This document shows, in pieces, positions 43,815-52,402 of a DNA stretch of 64,000 bases. The notes below the pieces were generated by a model that did not search any database, was not told where the DNA came from, and saw nothing but the letters and a program-made list of their open reading frames with translations. This stretch comes from Homoserinimonas sp. (lineage in GTDB: Bacteria > Actinomycetota > Actinomycetes > Actinomycetales > Microbacteriaceae), in the NCBI GenBank assembly GCA_023957835.1, contig JAMLGP010000001.1, positions 303,575 through 367,574 of the forward strand, written 5' to 3'. The position numbers and the translations under genes were made by a program. How positions within the stretch are numbered: the stretch's first letter is position 1; every line of letters starts with the position of its first letter.

Positions 43815-45011
43815 TCACCGCCTAAGCGAACTCAACTGATCCGCCGCCCGCTGCAGCAGTTCGAACTTCTTGCAGTAGGCGAAGCGCAGCAAAGAGCCGT
43901 ATTCCGCGCGCCGCTCGGGTTGCACGAACGCCGTCACCGGAACTGCGACCACTCCGGCCAGCTCCGGCAGGAGCCTGCAGAGCTCGTCCGCATCGTTGTA
44001 ACCGAGCGGGGCGGCGTCCGCGATCAGGAAGTAGCCGCCTTCCGGCTTGGATACGGTGAAGCCCGCTTCTACGAGGCCGCGGGAGAGCATCGCGCTCTTT
44101 TCTTGAAGAGTCGAAGCGGCATCCGCGAAGTAGCTGTCGGCCAGACCGAGACCGACCGCGATTGCCGGCTGGAAGGGGGCGCCGTTGGTGTAGGTCAGGA
44201 ACTGCTTGACTGCGAGGATTGCGTCGATCAGCTCTGCCGGCGCCGTAATCCAGCCGATTTTCCAGCCGGTAGTGCTGAAGGTCTTGCCCGCGCTTGAAAT
44301 GCTGATCGTGCGCTCTCTCGCCCCCGGCAGGCTCGCGATCGGCACGTGCGCGCCTTCGAAAACCAGGTGCTCGTAGACTTCGTCGGTCACGATCAGGGCA
44401 TCGTGCTCGATGGCAAGCTCGACCAGCAGCTGCAAGTGCTCTTTGGGCAGGATGCTGCCGGTCGGGTTATGCGGATCGTTGATTAGAATGAGCCTCGTGC
44501 GATCGGTGACCGCGGCTCGCAGCTCATCCGGGTCAAGCCGGAATTCGGGGCCCCGAAGCGGAACCGTCTTGTGGACTGCGCCGGAGAGGCCAATGATCGC
44601 GGCGTAGGAGTCGTAGAACGGCTCGAGAGTGAGCACTTCGTCGCCCTCGACGGTCAGCGCGAGGATGGTTGCGGCGATCGCCTCGGTCGCACCAGCGGTC
44701 ACCATTACTTCGCGGTCGGGGTCGACGGCGAGCCCATAGAAGCGCTCCTGGTGTGCGGCTATCGCATTGCGAAGAACGGGCATTCCGATTCCCGGCGCGT
44801 ACTGATTGATGCCATCCCGAATCGCCTTCTGCGCGGCCTCGAGAACTTCGGGAGGGCCATCCTCATCGGGAAACCCCTGACCTAGATTGATCGCGGATGT
44901 CCTCACGGCTAGCCCGGACATCTCCGCGAAGATAGTCTGCCTAAGCTCTCCATCGTCGCCGAGCAGCATTGCCGCCCTGGCCGTGCGCTGCCAGTTGCCC
45001 GTTACCGTCAT
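43815..45011 (-). CDS. dapC: PLP aminotransferase, probable N-succinyldiaminopimelate aminotransferase
   Basis: A 398-residue class I/II aminotransferase. Motifs: NLGQGFPDEDGPPEV, YAPGIGMPVLR, NDPHNPTGS, TDEVYEHL and the Schiff-base Lys243 in SSAGKTFSTTGWK. This pattern is shared by mycobacterial DapC (Rv0858c) and by kynurenine/methionine aminotransferases. As dapD and dapE are in the window but no aminotransferase lies beside fdxA, this gene is a good candidate for the missing DapC step, though a broader specificity is possible. The ATG lies six bases from TAGCGT on the minus strand. Confidence 0.8.
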   Translation of the reverse strand: MTVTGNWQRTARAAMLLGDDGELRQTIFAEMSGLAVRTSAINLGQGFPDEDGPPEVLEAAQKAIRDGINQYAPGIGMPVLRNAIAAHQERFYGLAVDPDREVMVTAGATEAIAATILALTVEGDEVLTLEPFYDSYAAIIGLSGAVHKTVPLRGPEFRLDPDELRAAVTDRTRLILINDPHNPTGSILPKEHLQLLVELAIEHDALIVTDEVYEHLVFEGAHVPIASLPGARERTISISSAGKTFSTTGWKIGWITAPAELIDAILAVKQFLTYTNGAPFQPAIAVGLGLADSYFADAASTLQEKSAMLSRGLVEAGFTVSKPEGGYFLIADAAPLGYNDADELCRLLPELAGVVAVPVTAFVQPERRAEYGSLLRFAYCKKFELLQRAADQLSSLRR

Positions 45012-45017
45012 GCTGTC

Positions 45018-45023
45018 ACGCTA
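45018..45023 (-). promoter_or_regulatory. Putative -10 element of the aminotransferase gene
   Basis: TAGCGT on the minus strand followed by six bases and the ATG. Confidence 0.5.
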
Positions 45024-45081
45024 GCGCGATCTGTGGATAATCGCTTCGATCTCGAAGGATGCTGCCCTAGTCTCGGTGCCC

Positions 45082-45633
45082 ATGAAACACCGTTTTCTCG
45101 GCCTGGTTTCGGCCGTGGCTGTTGCCGTGTTGCTCGTCGGCTGCGTTCCGAAAACTGAGGTAGTGAGCCCGGCACCGCAACCGAGCGTTACGCCGCCGTT
45201 TGCTTCGGATGAGGAAGCGCTGGCTGCGGCTGTTGAGGCTTATGCGCGGTATCTGAAGGTTACGGATGAGATTCTGCAGGGCGGCGGGAAGGATCCGTCG
45301 CTGGCTAGCACGGTAATGACGGGGGAGTTGCTGGATGCGAACCTGGAGAGTTTCGACAACTTCAAGGCTCAAGGATTGCACACTATCGGTGAGTCTTCAT
45401 TTGACCAGGTGACACTTCAACAATTCGATGCTTTCTCCCTTGGAACAGCGATCGTAGTCATTTACGTTTGCACCGATGTATCTGCAACGGACGTACTTAA
45501 CTCGGAAGGACAGTCTGTTGTGGCACCCGACAGGCTTGATCGTGGTACCTATCTCGTCACTTTCGACTTTGATAATGAAGTTGGGGCACTACTGGTCGCG
45601 CACGATGAACTCTGGTCGGAGGAACCGTGCTAG
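45082..45633 (+). CDS. Putative lipoprotein of unknown function
   Basis: A 183-residue exported protein. The signal peptide is MKHRFLGLVSAVAVAVLLVGC with a lipobox LVGC at Cys21, so it should be lipid-anchored to the outer face of the membrane. A Pro/Ala linker follows, then a domain of about 140 residues including EEALAAAVEAYARYLKVTDEIL and DVSATDVLNSEG; it recalls secreted actinobacterial lipoproteins with a small NTF2/cystatin-like fold but cannot be assigned. Codon use in the second half is less GC-rich than in the first. TAGTCT lies eight bases upstream. The secreted-protein gene that follows overlaps it by seven bases. Confidence 0.78.
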   Translation: MKHRFLGLVSAVAVAVLLVGCVPKTEVVSPAPQPSVTPPFASDEEALAAAVEAYARYLKVTDEILQGGGKDPSLASTVMTGELLDANLESFDNFKAQGLHTIGESSFDQVTLQQFDAFSLGTAIVVIYVCTDVSATDVLNSEGQSVVAPDRLDRGTYLVTFDFDNEVGALLVAHDELWSEEPC

Positions 45634-46415
45634 GCGAGAAGAGATTCTTTTCAGAGGTGTCCTTGCTAATTGGCCTCGCCACGTTATTATTCCAAGGCCC
45701 ACTCGTGTCCTCGGTTAGGGACTGCGCTACTGCCGAACGGCAAGCAGGGCTGTGTAGTGTCGGCGCATCCAACGACGGGACCGAAGTGACGATCGGTGTC
45801 ACTGTTACGGATCCTGGGAGCCCGGGAGGGTCATCCGGTCCTCTTGCTGAGCCAGATCCCGACGTCATTTTTCACCGTTCGGGGGACGGGCTGAATCTCC
45901 CGGGCGAACCGGGGGAGCCGTCTGGCCCGGTCACACTCGAAGCGGTCAGGTCTTTTCGCCCGGATCCTCCGCGGGATCTCATGCAGCCGAACGGCTGGAT
46001 GCTCGTTGGGCTTGATACGAACTTCTATGCGAAGGCTCCGGTGCAGGTGAAGTCGGGGACTTTGCTGGGCCAACTGGCTTCGGTGCGCTTCACTCCCGCG
46101 GTCTACTCGTGGACTTACGGGGATGGTGCTTCTCGCTCTACTCACACCCCAGGCGCAACCTGGAAGGCTCTCGGTTTGGCGGAGTTCGACCCGACTGCGA
46201 CCAGTCACATCTATCGGAGCCCGGGTACTTACTACATTGATCTGACCGTTGGTTACCGGCCGGAATATCGTTGGGCTGGCAGTTCTGAGTGGATTCCGAT
46301 CGACGGTCTGATTTGGGTGCCAGCGAATCGGCTCGTGGCTGTTGCCTCAAACGGCGCAAAGACGGTTCTGGTCGAAGACGACTGCACCGCAAACCCCTCC
46401 GGACCAGGCTGCTGA
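45627..46415 (+). CDS. Secreted protein with PKD-like segment, unknown function
   Basis: A 262-residue protein with a hydrophobic N-terminal segment (VSLLIGLATLLFQGPLVSS), acting as signal peptide or anchor. A Pro/Gly-rich linker is followed by a beta-rich domain: YSWTYGDGAS and the spacing to TSHIYRSPGTYYIDLTVGY are the marks of a PKD-type fold. Cysteines at residues 33 and 43 and near the C-terminus (DDCTANPSGPGC) could form disulfides. GGAGG precedes the GTG, which overlaps the lipoprotein stop by seven bases, so the pair is co-translated. Function unknown; a wall-associated or adhesion role is only a guess. Confidence 0.72.
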   Translation: MLGEKRFFSEVSLLIGLATLLFQGPLVSSVRDCATAERQAGLCSVGASNDGTEVTIGVTVTDPGSPGGSSGPLAEPDPDVIFHRSGDGLNLPGEPGEPSGPVTLEAVRSFRPDPPRDLMQPNGWMLVGLDTNFYAKAPVQVKSGTLLGQLASVRFTPAVYSWTYGDGASRSTHTPGATWKALGLAEFDPTATSHIYRSPGTYYIDLTVGYRPEYRWAGSSEWIPIDGLIWVPANRLVAVASNGAKTVLVEDDCTANPSGPGC

Positions 46416-46542
46416 CTAGGATTGAGCGGGACGATCGCCGAGTCATCGGCGAATTCGGCGAATGAACAGCGCCCTCTCAGTCGCAACATATGAAATGCTC
46501 AGACTCGGGTTGGATGCTGGCTCTGCCTGGAAGGAGCACCCA

Positions 46543-48015
46543 ATGACCGACAGCGACGAGCCCGTCGAAATGAACAATTCAGAATCGGAACCAATAGCAG
46601 AACCGATTCCGCACGATTCAGGCGCAGAACCAAGAGCAGAGGCCCAGCCAACTGAGGCCCAGCCAACTGAGGCCCACTCAACTGAGACACTGACCGCAGA
46701 GCTGAATCCGCATCCACCGATTTCAACAATCGAAACCCGCAAGAAGAACCGCAGCCCCCTCGGGCTCGTAGCCGGGCTCGCAGTAGGCGCACTAATCGGC
46801 GGTACCGCGGGCGCTGGAGTTGCGACCTGGGCCATCACCACGAACCTCAATTCCCACTCGAGCACTTCCGCGACCGCCGCTCCGACCACGATCACGGTGA
46901 ATAACCCGAACAGCGTGACTGCAGTAACTGCAATCGCTGCCAAAGCAGGGCCCTCGATCGTGACGATCAGTGTGCAGGGCGAGCAATCGGCCGGGACCGG
47001 CTCGGGAATCATCATTACCGAAGACGGCTACATCCTCACCAATACCCACGTCGTGACTTTGGACGGCGAGTCAGCGCACCCGACCATTCAGGTGCAGACC
47101 TGGGACGGCCACCTCTACACCGGCAAGCTCGTAGGAACCGACCCGATTTCGGACCTCGCGGTAGTCAAGATCAGCGGAACCTTCCAGCCGCTCGAGTTCG
47201 CCGATTCAAGCAAGCTCAATGTCGGAGACATGACGGTTGCGATCGGCGCCCCGCTCGGTCTCTCAAACACCGTCACCAACGGAATCGTCAGCGCCCTCAA
47301 CCGGGGAATCACGATTTCTTCTTCTGCCGCCCCGGACGACTCGAACAGCCAGTCGCCCAATGATCAGGGAGACAGCCCATTCAACTTCTGGGAGTTCCCG
47401 GGCTTCGGTGACTCGAACGGCAACGGAAACGGCGACTCGAACGGCAACGGAAACGGCGACGACCAAAGCAGCCAGCCCCAATCCGCCTTCGACATGGCGA
47501 ACATCTTCCTCCCGGTAATCCAGACCGATGCGGCCATCAACCCCGGCAACTCGGGCGGTGCGCTGCTCGACTCGAACGGCAAGGTAATCGGCGTCAACGT
47601 CGCCATCGCAGGCTCCGGTTCGCAGTTAGGTGGCGGACAGTCGGGCAACATCGGCATCGGTTTCGCGATCCCGTCGAACCTCGCCAAGCGAGTCGCGTTC
47701 GACATCATCAACAACGGCACTGCGAGCCACGGGCTCATGGGAGCGACCATCATGGATGCCGCATCCGACAGCGCGATCAAGGACAAGACGATAGTCGGAG
47801 CGAGCGTCCAGTCGGTTACGGATGGCGGGCCCGCCAGCAAGGCCGGCATCCAGAAGGGCGACATCATCACTTCCTTCAACGGAGTGCCGGTAACCGGCAG
47901 CACTGACCTGACCGCTCAGGTCAGGGCTGCAGAAGCCGGCTCGAGCGCGACCGTCACTTATGTGCGAAACGGTCAGGCGACAACCGTGACTCTCACACTT
48001 GGAGAGCTCAAGTAA
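46543..48015 (+). CDS. htrA: HtrA/DegP-like serine protease with PDZ domain
   Basis: A 490-residue membrane-anchored S1C protease. A hydrophilic N-terminal tail of about 65 residues, with repeats of AQPTE type, leads to one membrane helix (GLVAGLAVGALIGG). The protease domain has His169 in NTHVV, Asp204 in SDLAVV and Ser337 in NPGNSGGA; a PDZ domain ends the protein (GGPASKAGIQKGDIITSFNG). The distance from Asp to Ser is longer than usual because of an inserted Asn/Gly/Asp-rich loop with a 24-base duplication. GGAAGGAG precedes the ATG at 46543, which is preferred to an in-frame ATG at 46462. In mycobacteria htrA lies beside tatB; here it is 39 kb away. Confidence 0.92.
   Translation: MTDSDEPVEMNNSESEPIAEPIPHDSGAEPRAEAQPTEAQPTEAHSTETLTAELNPHPPISTIETRKKNRSPLGLVAGLAVGALIGGTAGAGVATWAITTNLNSHSSTSATAAPTTITVNNPNSVTAVTAIAAKAGPSIVTISVQGEQSAGTGSGIIITEDGYILTNTHVVTLDGESAHPTIQVQTWDGHLYTGKLVGTDPISDLAVVKISGTFQPLEFADSSKLNVGDMTVAIGAPLGLSNTVTNGIVSALNRGITISSSAAPDDSNSQSPNDQGDSPFNFWEFPGFGDSNGNGNGDSNGNGNGDDQSSQPQSAFDMANIFLPVIQTDAAINPGNSGGALLDSNGKVIGVNVAIAGSGSQLGGGQSGNIGIGFAIPSNLAKRVAFDIINNGTASHGLMGATIMDAASDSAIKDKTIVGASVQSVTDGGPASKAGIQKGDIITSFNGVPVTGSTDLTAQVRAAEAGSSATVTYVRNGQATTVTLTLGELK
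46639..46683 (+). repeat. 15-base tandem repeat in the htrA 5' region
   Basis: Three copies of GAGGCCCAGCCAACT (the third with two changes) encode EAQPT-type pentapeptides in the cytoplasmic tail. Confidence 0.8.
47410..47457 (+). repeat. Perfect 24-base tandem duplication inside htrA
   Basis: Two identical units, each encoding DSNGNGNG, lie in the loop between the catalytic Asp and Ser of the protease. Confidence 0.9.
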
Positions 48016-48031
48016 TGCCATAGTTGAGCAC

Positions 48032-49078
48032 ATGGCATCGAAGGAGACTCCCTCACCGGGGGTCTCTTTCGTTATGCCGGTGCTAAATGAAGCCGGCTAC
48101 GTCGAAGCCGCAATCCGCTCGGTGCTCGAGCAGGAGTACGACGGCGAAAAGGAAGTCGTTCTCGCCCTCGGCCCGTCGACCGACGGTACGACCGAGACGG
48201 TTCTGAAGCTCGCGAAGAGTGACCCGCGCATTCGCACGGTAGAGAACCCTGGAGCGGACATCCCGATCGGGCTCAATCTGGCAATCAAGGCGAGCAGGAT
48301 GCCGATCGTGGTGAGAGTGGATGCCCACTCAGAACTCGAACCCGGCTACACCGAGCAGGCTGTCGCAACTTTGCTAAGCACGGGAGCGGCCAACGTTGGC
48401 GGAATAATGCGCGCTCGCGGCCGCACCCCGTTTCAGGCGACCGTCGCGAGAGCCTACAACTCGCCGTTCGGGCTTGGTGGTGCGAGGTACCACAGCGGAG
48501 CGGTAGCCGGACCGGCCGAGTCGGCCTACCTTGGAGTGTTCCGCCGCGAAGCCCTTGAGAAGGCCGGCTATTTCGACGAGACAATCAGGCGCGGTGAGGA
48601 CTGGGAACTTAACCTTCGGATCCGGCGCGGCGGGGGAGAGGTCTGGTTCGACCCGAAACTCAAGGTCACCTACTGGCCGCGGGAGAACTGGGCGAAGCTC
48701 GTGAGGCAGTTCTTCGCGACCGGCGCCTGGCGGGCCGAACTTGTGCGACGAGACAAGGGGCGAAACCCGTGGCGGTTCTACGCCCCGCCGGTGCTCGTGC
48801 TCTCAATTCTCGCGAGCATCGTCATTGGAGTGCTCCAGTTGACCGGGGTGCTGCACGGCAAGCTGAGCCTCTTGTTCAGCGCCGTATACCTCGCGCCGAT
48901 CGCCTATCTGCTGCTTGTGCTCGCGGTCTCGCTGTTTGCCGACAGGGTCAGACCCTGGAGTCTCAGACTGATCTTTCCCCTCGTCTTGCCGACCATGCAC
49001 CTGAGCTGGGGCACCGGCTTTCTCGTTGGACTCATTCGCGGCGCCAGCGGAGTGAATGACACCTCGCGCACCGAATAG
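48032..49078 (+). CDS. Family 2 glycosyltransferase with C-terminal membrane helices (ExoA-like)
   Basis: A 348-residue membrane glycosyltransferase. The GT-A domain has VSFVMPVLNEAGYVEAAI at the start, VRVDAH (DxD-type metal site), and a GEDWELNLRIRRGGGEVWFDP segment typical of the acceptor-side ED motif. Three or four hydrophobic helices occupy about residues 247-345. It resembles succinoglycan ExoA-type transferases that add a sugar to a lipid-linked intermediate. The ATG at 48032 follows CATAGT by seven bases. Being just before the CDP-glycerol transferase genes, it may act on the same cell-wall polymer (inference). Confidence 0.88.
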   Translation: MASKETPSPGVSFVMPVLNEAGYVEAAIRSVLEQEYDGEKEVVLALGPSTDGTTETVLKLAKSDPRIRTVENPGADIPIGLNLAIKASRMPIVVRVDAHSELEPGYTEQAVATLLSTGAANVGGIMRARGRTPFQATVARAYNSPFGLGGARYHSGAVAGPAESAYLGVFRREALEKAGYFDETIRRGEDWELNLRIRRGGGEVWFDPKLKVTYWPRENWAKLVRQFFATGAWRAELVRRDKGRNPWRFYAPPVLVLSILASIVIGVLQLTGVLHGKLSLLFSAVYLAPIAYLLLVLAVSLFADRVRPWSLRLIFPLVLPTMHLSWGTGFLVGLIRGASGVNDTSRTE

Positions 49079-49182
49079 CGACGATCCGATTCGTGGAGAA
49101 AATGCCCCGCCAGCCAGTTTCATAGATCTGGCCGCACATCCCTGGATAGCGACGGACCCGAGAGTACGCCGATTGACTCGCG

Positions 49183-49530
49183 CTAGCTCGTAGAAGGATG
49201 CTTCAGGGTGCGTTTCACCTTCGGCTTCGGTGCAGGGAGCGCTTCGGTCGTACGCTGCACGAGGTCCTGCAGCCACTCGCGGTTCTCGAGTCGGTCGCCC
49301 GGCACCGCGTAGTAGAGCTTCGACCCAGGGTATGCGGGAGCGAGGGTCTCCGGTCCGAGGAGCTCCTCGCCGACCTCGGTCGGCTTCATGAAGAGCGTGT
49401 CATCGCAGATGAACGCGACCGTCTTGTCGCCGCAGTACAGCGCGTACTCTCCGAACATTGCGCGCGTGCTCACCGGCAGCGGATCCAGCTGATCGAGAAT
49501 AAACTCCGCGGTCTCCTTGCGTGTGGCCAT
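49183..49530 (-). CDS. TfoX N-terminal domain protein
   Basis: A 115-residue protein of the TfoX/Sxy N-terminal domain family: TAEFILDQLDPLPVSTRAMFGEYALYCGDKTVAFICDDTLFMK is the region in question, recognised by AMFGEYALYC and FMKPTEVGEE. In proteobacteria the related protein takes part in competence control; small stand-alone versions in actinobacteria have no defined role. The ATG directly abuts the stop of the upstream 912-residue glycerophosphotransferase gene, so it is probably on the same transcript. The last 15 residues are basic. Coding ends 104 bases before the GT2 gene end, in a stretch without further signals. Confidence 0.85.
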   Translation of the reverse strand: MATRKETAEFILDQLDPLPVSTRAMFGEYALYCGDKTVAFICDDTLFMKPTEVGEELLGPETLAPAYPGSKLYYAVPGDRLENREWLQDLVQRTTEALPAPKPKVKRTLKHPSTS

Positions 49531-52269
49531 TCAGATCCAGCCTTCGCGAATCAGGCGGGCGACCACGCGCTCGGTGGCGTGGCCATCGTCGTGCGGGTTG
49601 AACTTCTCGCGCCAGGCGGCGTACTTCGAGGCGTACTCCGCCTGCACGGCATCCGGATGCTGCACCAGGTCGACGAGTTCGCTCTCGTCCTGCACGACCG
49701 GCCCCGGCGCGCTCGGGATCAGGTCGAAGTAGAAGCCGCGCAGTTGCTCCTTGTATCGCTTGAGATCCGGAGTGTAGAAGTAGATCGGCTTGCCGGTGAC
49801 GGAGAAGTCGAACATGACGCTCGAATAGTCGGTGACCAGGACATCCGCAGCCAGAAAGATCTCGGAAACGTCCGGATAGCTCGTCACGTCTATGACGCCT
49901 TCCGCGGAGATATTCTGACCCGGCTCGATCGTGCGGGCGTGGCCGCGGATGAGAACCACCCAGTCGGGTCCGAGCTTTCTGCTGAACTCTGCAACATCCA
50001 GATGGTCGACCTTGTCCGGGCGGTCGTCGCGCCAGGTCGGAGCGTAGAGCAGAACCCGAGCCGAATTTGGGATGCCGAGCCGCTTTCTGATCGCTGCGGG
50101 GTCTCCGGTCGAGAGCACGTCATCCCGCGGGTAGCCCTCTTCCCAGATAGGGCCGAAGTAGGCGTAGGAGCGGCGGAAGATTTGCTTCGCGTAGTCGTTC
50201 TGGGCGAGCAGTGCGTCCCAGCGGCCGCGCTCGCGAATCGTCGCGAGAGCCGGGCGGGGCTTGAATGGCCGGCGGGAGATCGCAAGCCGCTTGAGCATGG
50301 TTCCGTGCCAGGTTTGGAGCACCTTCTGGTGCGGGCGCGATTCGAACCGGTTTCGAAGCCAGTCGTTTATGACGATGAGCTTTGAGGCGGCTCTGGCCTC
50401 CCACCACTGTTTGGAGCCCTCGATGACCGCGATCGAGCCTTGCGGGACTGCCACCGAGGCATCCGCCACTCCCCAGTAGCGCTTGAGTTCCGGCCGCACT
50501 CTCGCGAGTTCGCGATCGATCGCGAGCGGATTGCAGGACGCGTTCTGGCCGTAAAAGCTCTCGAAGAAAACGGAGTCCTCGGCTTCGACTTTGGCGGAAC
50601 GGTATTGCTGTTCGAGTCGGGCCTGATTCTCACCGCCCAGCTCGTCGTCTCCGAGTGGCGGGGTGAAGACCGCGAACACTTCCGCGAGTTCGACTCTGAA
50701 CGCGAGGCGGAATCTGCCGGGAACGAGCCTGGACTCCGGATGCGCGACCTCGGAGCCATCGAGGTCCAGCCCGTCGAGAAGAATCCGGTAGCTGCCTGAA
50801 GGCGGAGCCAGCGGCGACCCGCCCCAGCGGCTTGCAAGCAGCGGAACCCTCGCAACCCATTTACCCGATTTGGCCGAGATCTCTGCTTGGAGAGTGAGCC
50901 TCGATCCTTCAAGAGTCACCCTTCGCGGCGCGCTGCCGGTTCCGGAGATTTCCAGAGCGGGGGATGCCGGGTCGTCAATCAGGGTTATCGTGACGGCCGG
51001 TGGCGTCGAATCGGCTGGCCGCATCGCACCAGCCACTTCTGCCGCTTCCGCCACTGCCGTCATCCCGAGACCTCCGAGCCTGGAGCGAAGCTCCTCGTAC
51101 ACTCTGGCAGTGTTCCGGCCGTCGCGGTACTTGTGGTGGGTTTCGGCGAGCCGCTTCGAATGGGCCGCGAGGCGCTCCAGCCGCTTCGAATCTGACAGGA
51201 GCGCGATGAGCTCCCGCCAGCTCGAAACCTCGCTGCCTCCCGTGAACCGACTGAATGGTTCATAGAGCCCGCGGCTCGCCTCGTATTCGGCGGCATCCGG
51301 CGCAAGAAAAGCAATCGGCCGACCCAGCAGAGCAAAATCGAAGGCGGTCGACGAGTAGTCGGTTACCAGAATGTCGACCGCAGGCAGGATCGGGTTGAGG
51401 TCGCCCTGCACGCTCGAGGGGAGCATCCGGATTCGGTTCGATGCTTCCGAACCGGCGGCGTACTCCCCAAAGCCGTGCGGATGCGGGCGCAGCACGAGCA
51501 CGCTCGCTGTCTTCTCCAGAAATTGCGAAATCTCAGCCCACTCGTCCGCACTGGGAATCGCGGGGTCCGGCTGGCCGTCTCGCCAGGTCGGCGCGTAGAG
51601 GATGATCCGATCTGCGCCGAAATCACCAGTCGCCGATTCCAGGAGTACGCGCGCCGGTTGAGTCTCGCCGAGCACCACGTCATCCCGAGGATCCCCGGTT
51701 ACCGCGACCTTACCCTCGGGCAGACCGAACGCGCTTCGCAGCCGCGCCGCCGAAACCTCAGAGGCGGCAGGCATGAGTCCGATCGACCTCGTACTGCGCG
51801 CATAGAACCTCCTGAGCAACCCTCGCAGCAGGCGCGGACTGGAGAAGGTCACGGGTGAATCGAGCTGAATCTTCTTGAGCGGGATCCCGTGCCAAAGCTG
51901 CACGACGAACGCTCCGCGAGTGCCGAATCGGTTCGCATCACCCAGACCGTGGGTGACCACCACCACTCCCGCCCGCAGGGTGAGCCTGAAGCCGCGCCAA
52001 CTGCCTCGCTTAGCCGCCTTGAGTCCGAGTTTCTTCGCCGCGGCAACCTCTGCGGCATCCCTCGTGAGCCAGACGATTCGAAGCTCCGGGGCGGCCCGCT
52101 CGACGAAGCGGTAGAGCGCGAGTGCCCCTTCTCCCGGCCCGGCAGCGCTTGCAAAAACCCAGCGAGAGCGATCGCGCCGAACCAGCAGAGATGCCAGTGC
52201 CCCGAGGCCGTAAAGCGGCGCGGCAAGGATTTTCGCCGCATTGCCTTTGGCGAAGGTGAAGCCTGACAA
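49531..52269 (-). CDS. Two-module CDP-glycerol glycerophosphotransferase family protein
   Basis: A 912-residue protein that contains two TagB/TagF-like catalytic modules. The first has LWHGIPLKKIQ, YAPTWRDG and VTDYSSTAFDF (about residues 120-310); the second has TWHGTMLKRL, YAPTWRDD, RGHART and VTDYSSVMFDF (about 650-860). A beta-rich linker region of about 200 residues separates them. Such enzymes polymerise or prime polyol-phosphate chains (wall teichoic acid) from CDP-activated donors. Two active modules in one chain suggest a primase and polymerase joined or a copolymer. The TTG start is not well supported; the first clear motif begins after residue 100, so a later start is possible. Confidence 0.88.
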   Translation of the reverse strand: MSGFTFAKGNAAKILAAPLYGLGALASLLVRRDRSRWVFASAAGPGEGALALYRFVERAAPELRIVWLTRDAAEVAAAKKLGLKAAKRGSWRGFRLTLRAGVVVVTHGLGDANRFGTRGAFVVQLWHGIPLKKIQLDSPVTFSSPRLLRGLLRRFYARSTRSIGLMPAASEVSAARLRSAFGLPEGKVAVTGDPRDDVVLGETQPARVLLESATGDFGADRIILYAPTWRDGQPDPAIPSADEWAEISQFLEKTASVLVLRPHPHGFGEYAAGSEASNRIRMLPSSVQGDLNPILPAVDILVTDYSSTAFDFALLGRPIAFLAPDAAEYEASRGLYEPFSRFTGGSEVSSWRELIALLSDSKRLERLAAHSKRLAETHHKYRDGRNTARVYEELRSRLGGLGMTAVAEAAEVAGAMRPADSTPPAVTITLIDDPASPALEISGTGSAPRRVTLEGSRLTLQAEISAKSGKWVARVPLLASRWGGSPLAPPSGSYRILLDGLDLDGSEVAHPESRLVPGRFRLAFRVELAEVFAVFTPPLGDDELGGENQARLEQQYRSAKVEAEDSVFFESFYGQNASCNPLAIDRELARVRPELKRYWGVADASVAVPQGSIAVIEGSKQWWEARAASKLIVINDWLRNRFESRPHQKVLQTWHGTMLKRLAISRRPFKPRPALATIRERGRWDALLAQNDYAKQIFRRSYAYFGPIWEEGYPRDDVLSTGDPAAIRKRLGIPNSARVLLYAPTWRDDRPDKVDHLDVAEFSRKLGPDWVVLIRGHARTIEPGQNISAEGVIDVTSYPDVSEIFLAADVLVTDYSSVMFDFSVTGKPIYFYTPDLKRYKEQLRGFYFDLIPSAPGPVVQDESELVDLVQHPDAVQAEYASKYAAWREKFNPHDDGHATERVVARLIREGWI

Positions 52270-52390
52270 TCGTCGATTACCTCTCAGGGGTTGGTTTCGG
52301 CCTTGCGCCCGAGCCTAGCAGCGTGAGGCTGCACGATATCGGGAGGATAACGGAGGTCGCGATCGAGGCCGGAGGAGCGACATCCGCTGG

Positions 52391-52396
52391 TTTAAT
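52391..52396 (+). promoter_or_regulatory. Putative -10 element of the second glycerophosphotransferase gene
   Basis: TTTAAT followed by six bases and GTG at 52403. Confidence 0.4.
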
Positions 52397-52402
52397 CGCC
52401 TC

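Noticed and set aside
49183..49530. Competence regulator role for the TfoX-like protein
   Set aside because: The match is only to the small N-terminal domain family; no competence genes are present in the window, so a role in DNA uptake is not supported.
49198..50385. A 395-codon open frame on the plus strand opposite tfoX and the glycerophosphotransferase
   Set aside because: Two real genes with catalytic motifs occupy the minus strand over the same stretch; the long frame is due to GC-biased third positions.
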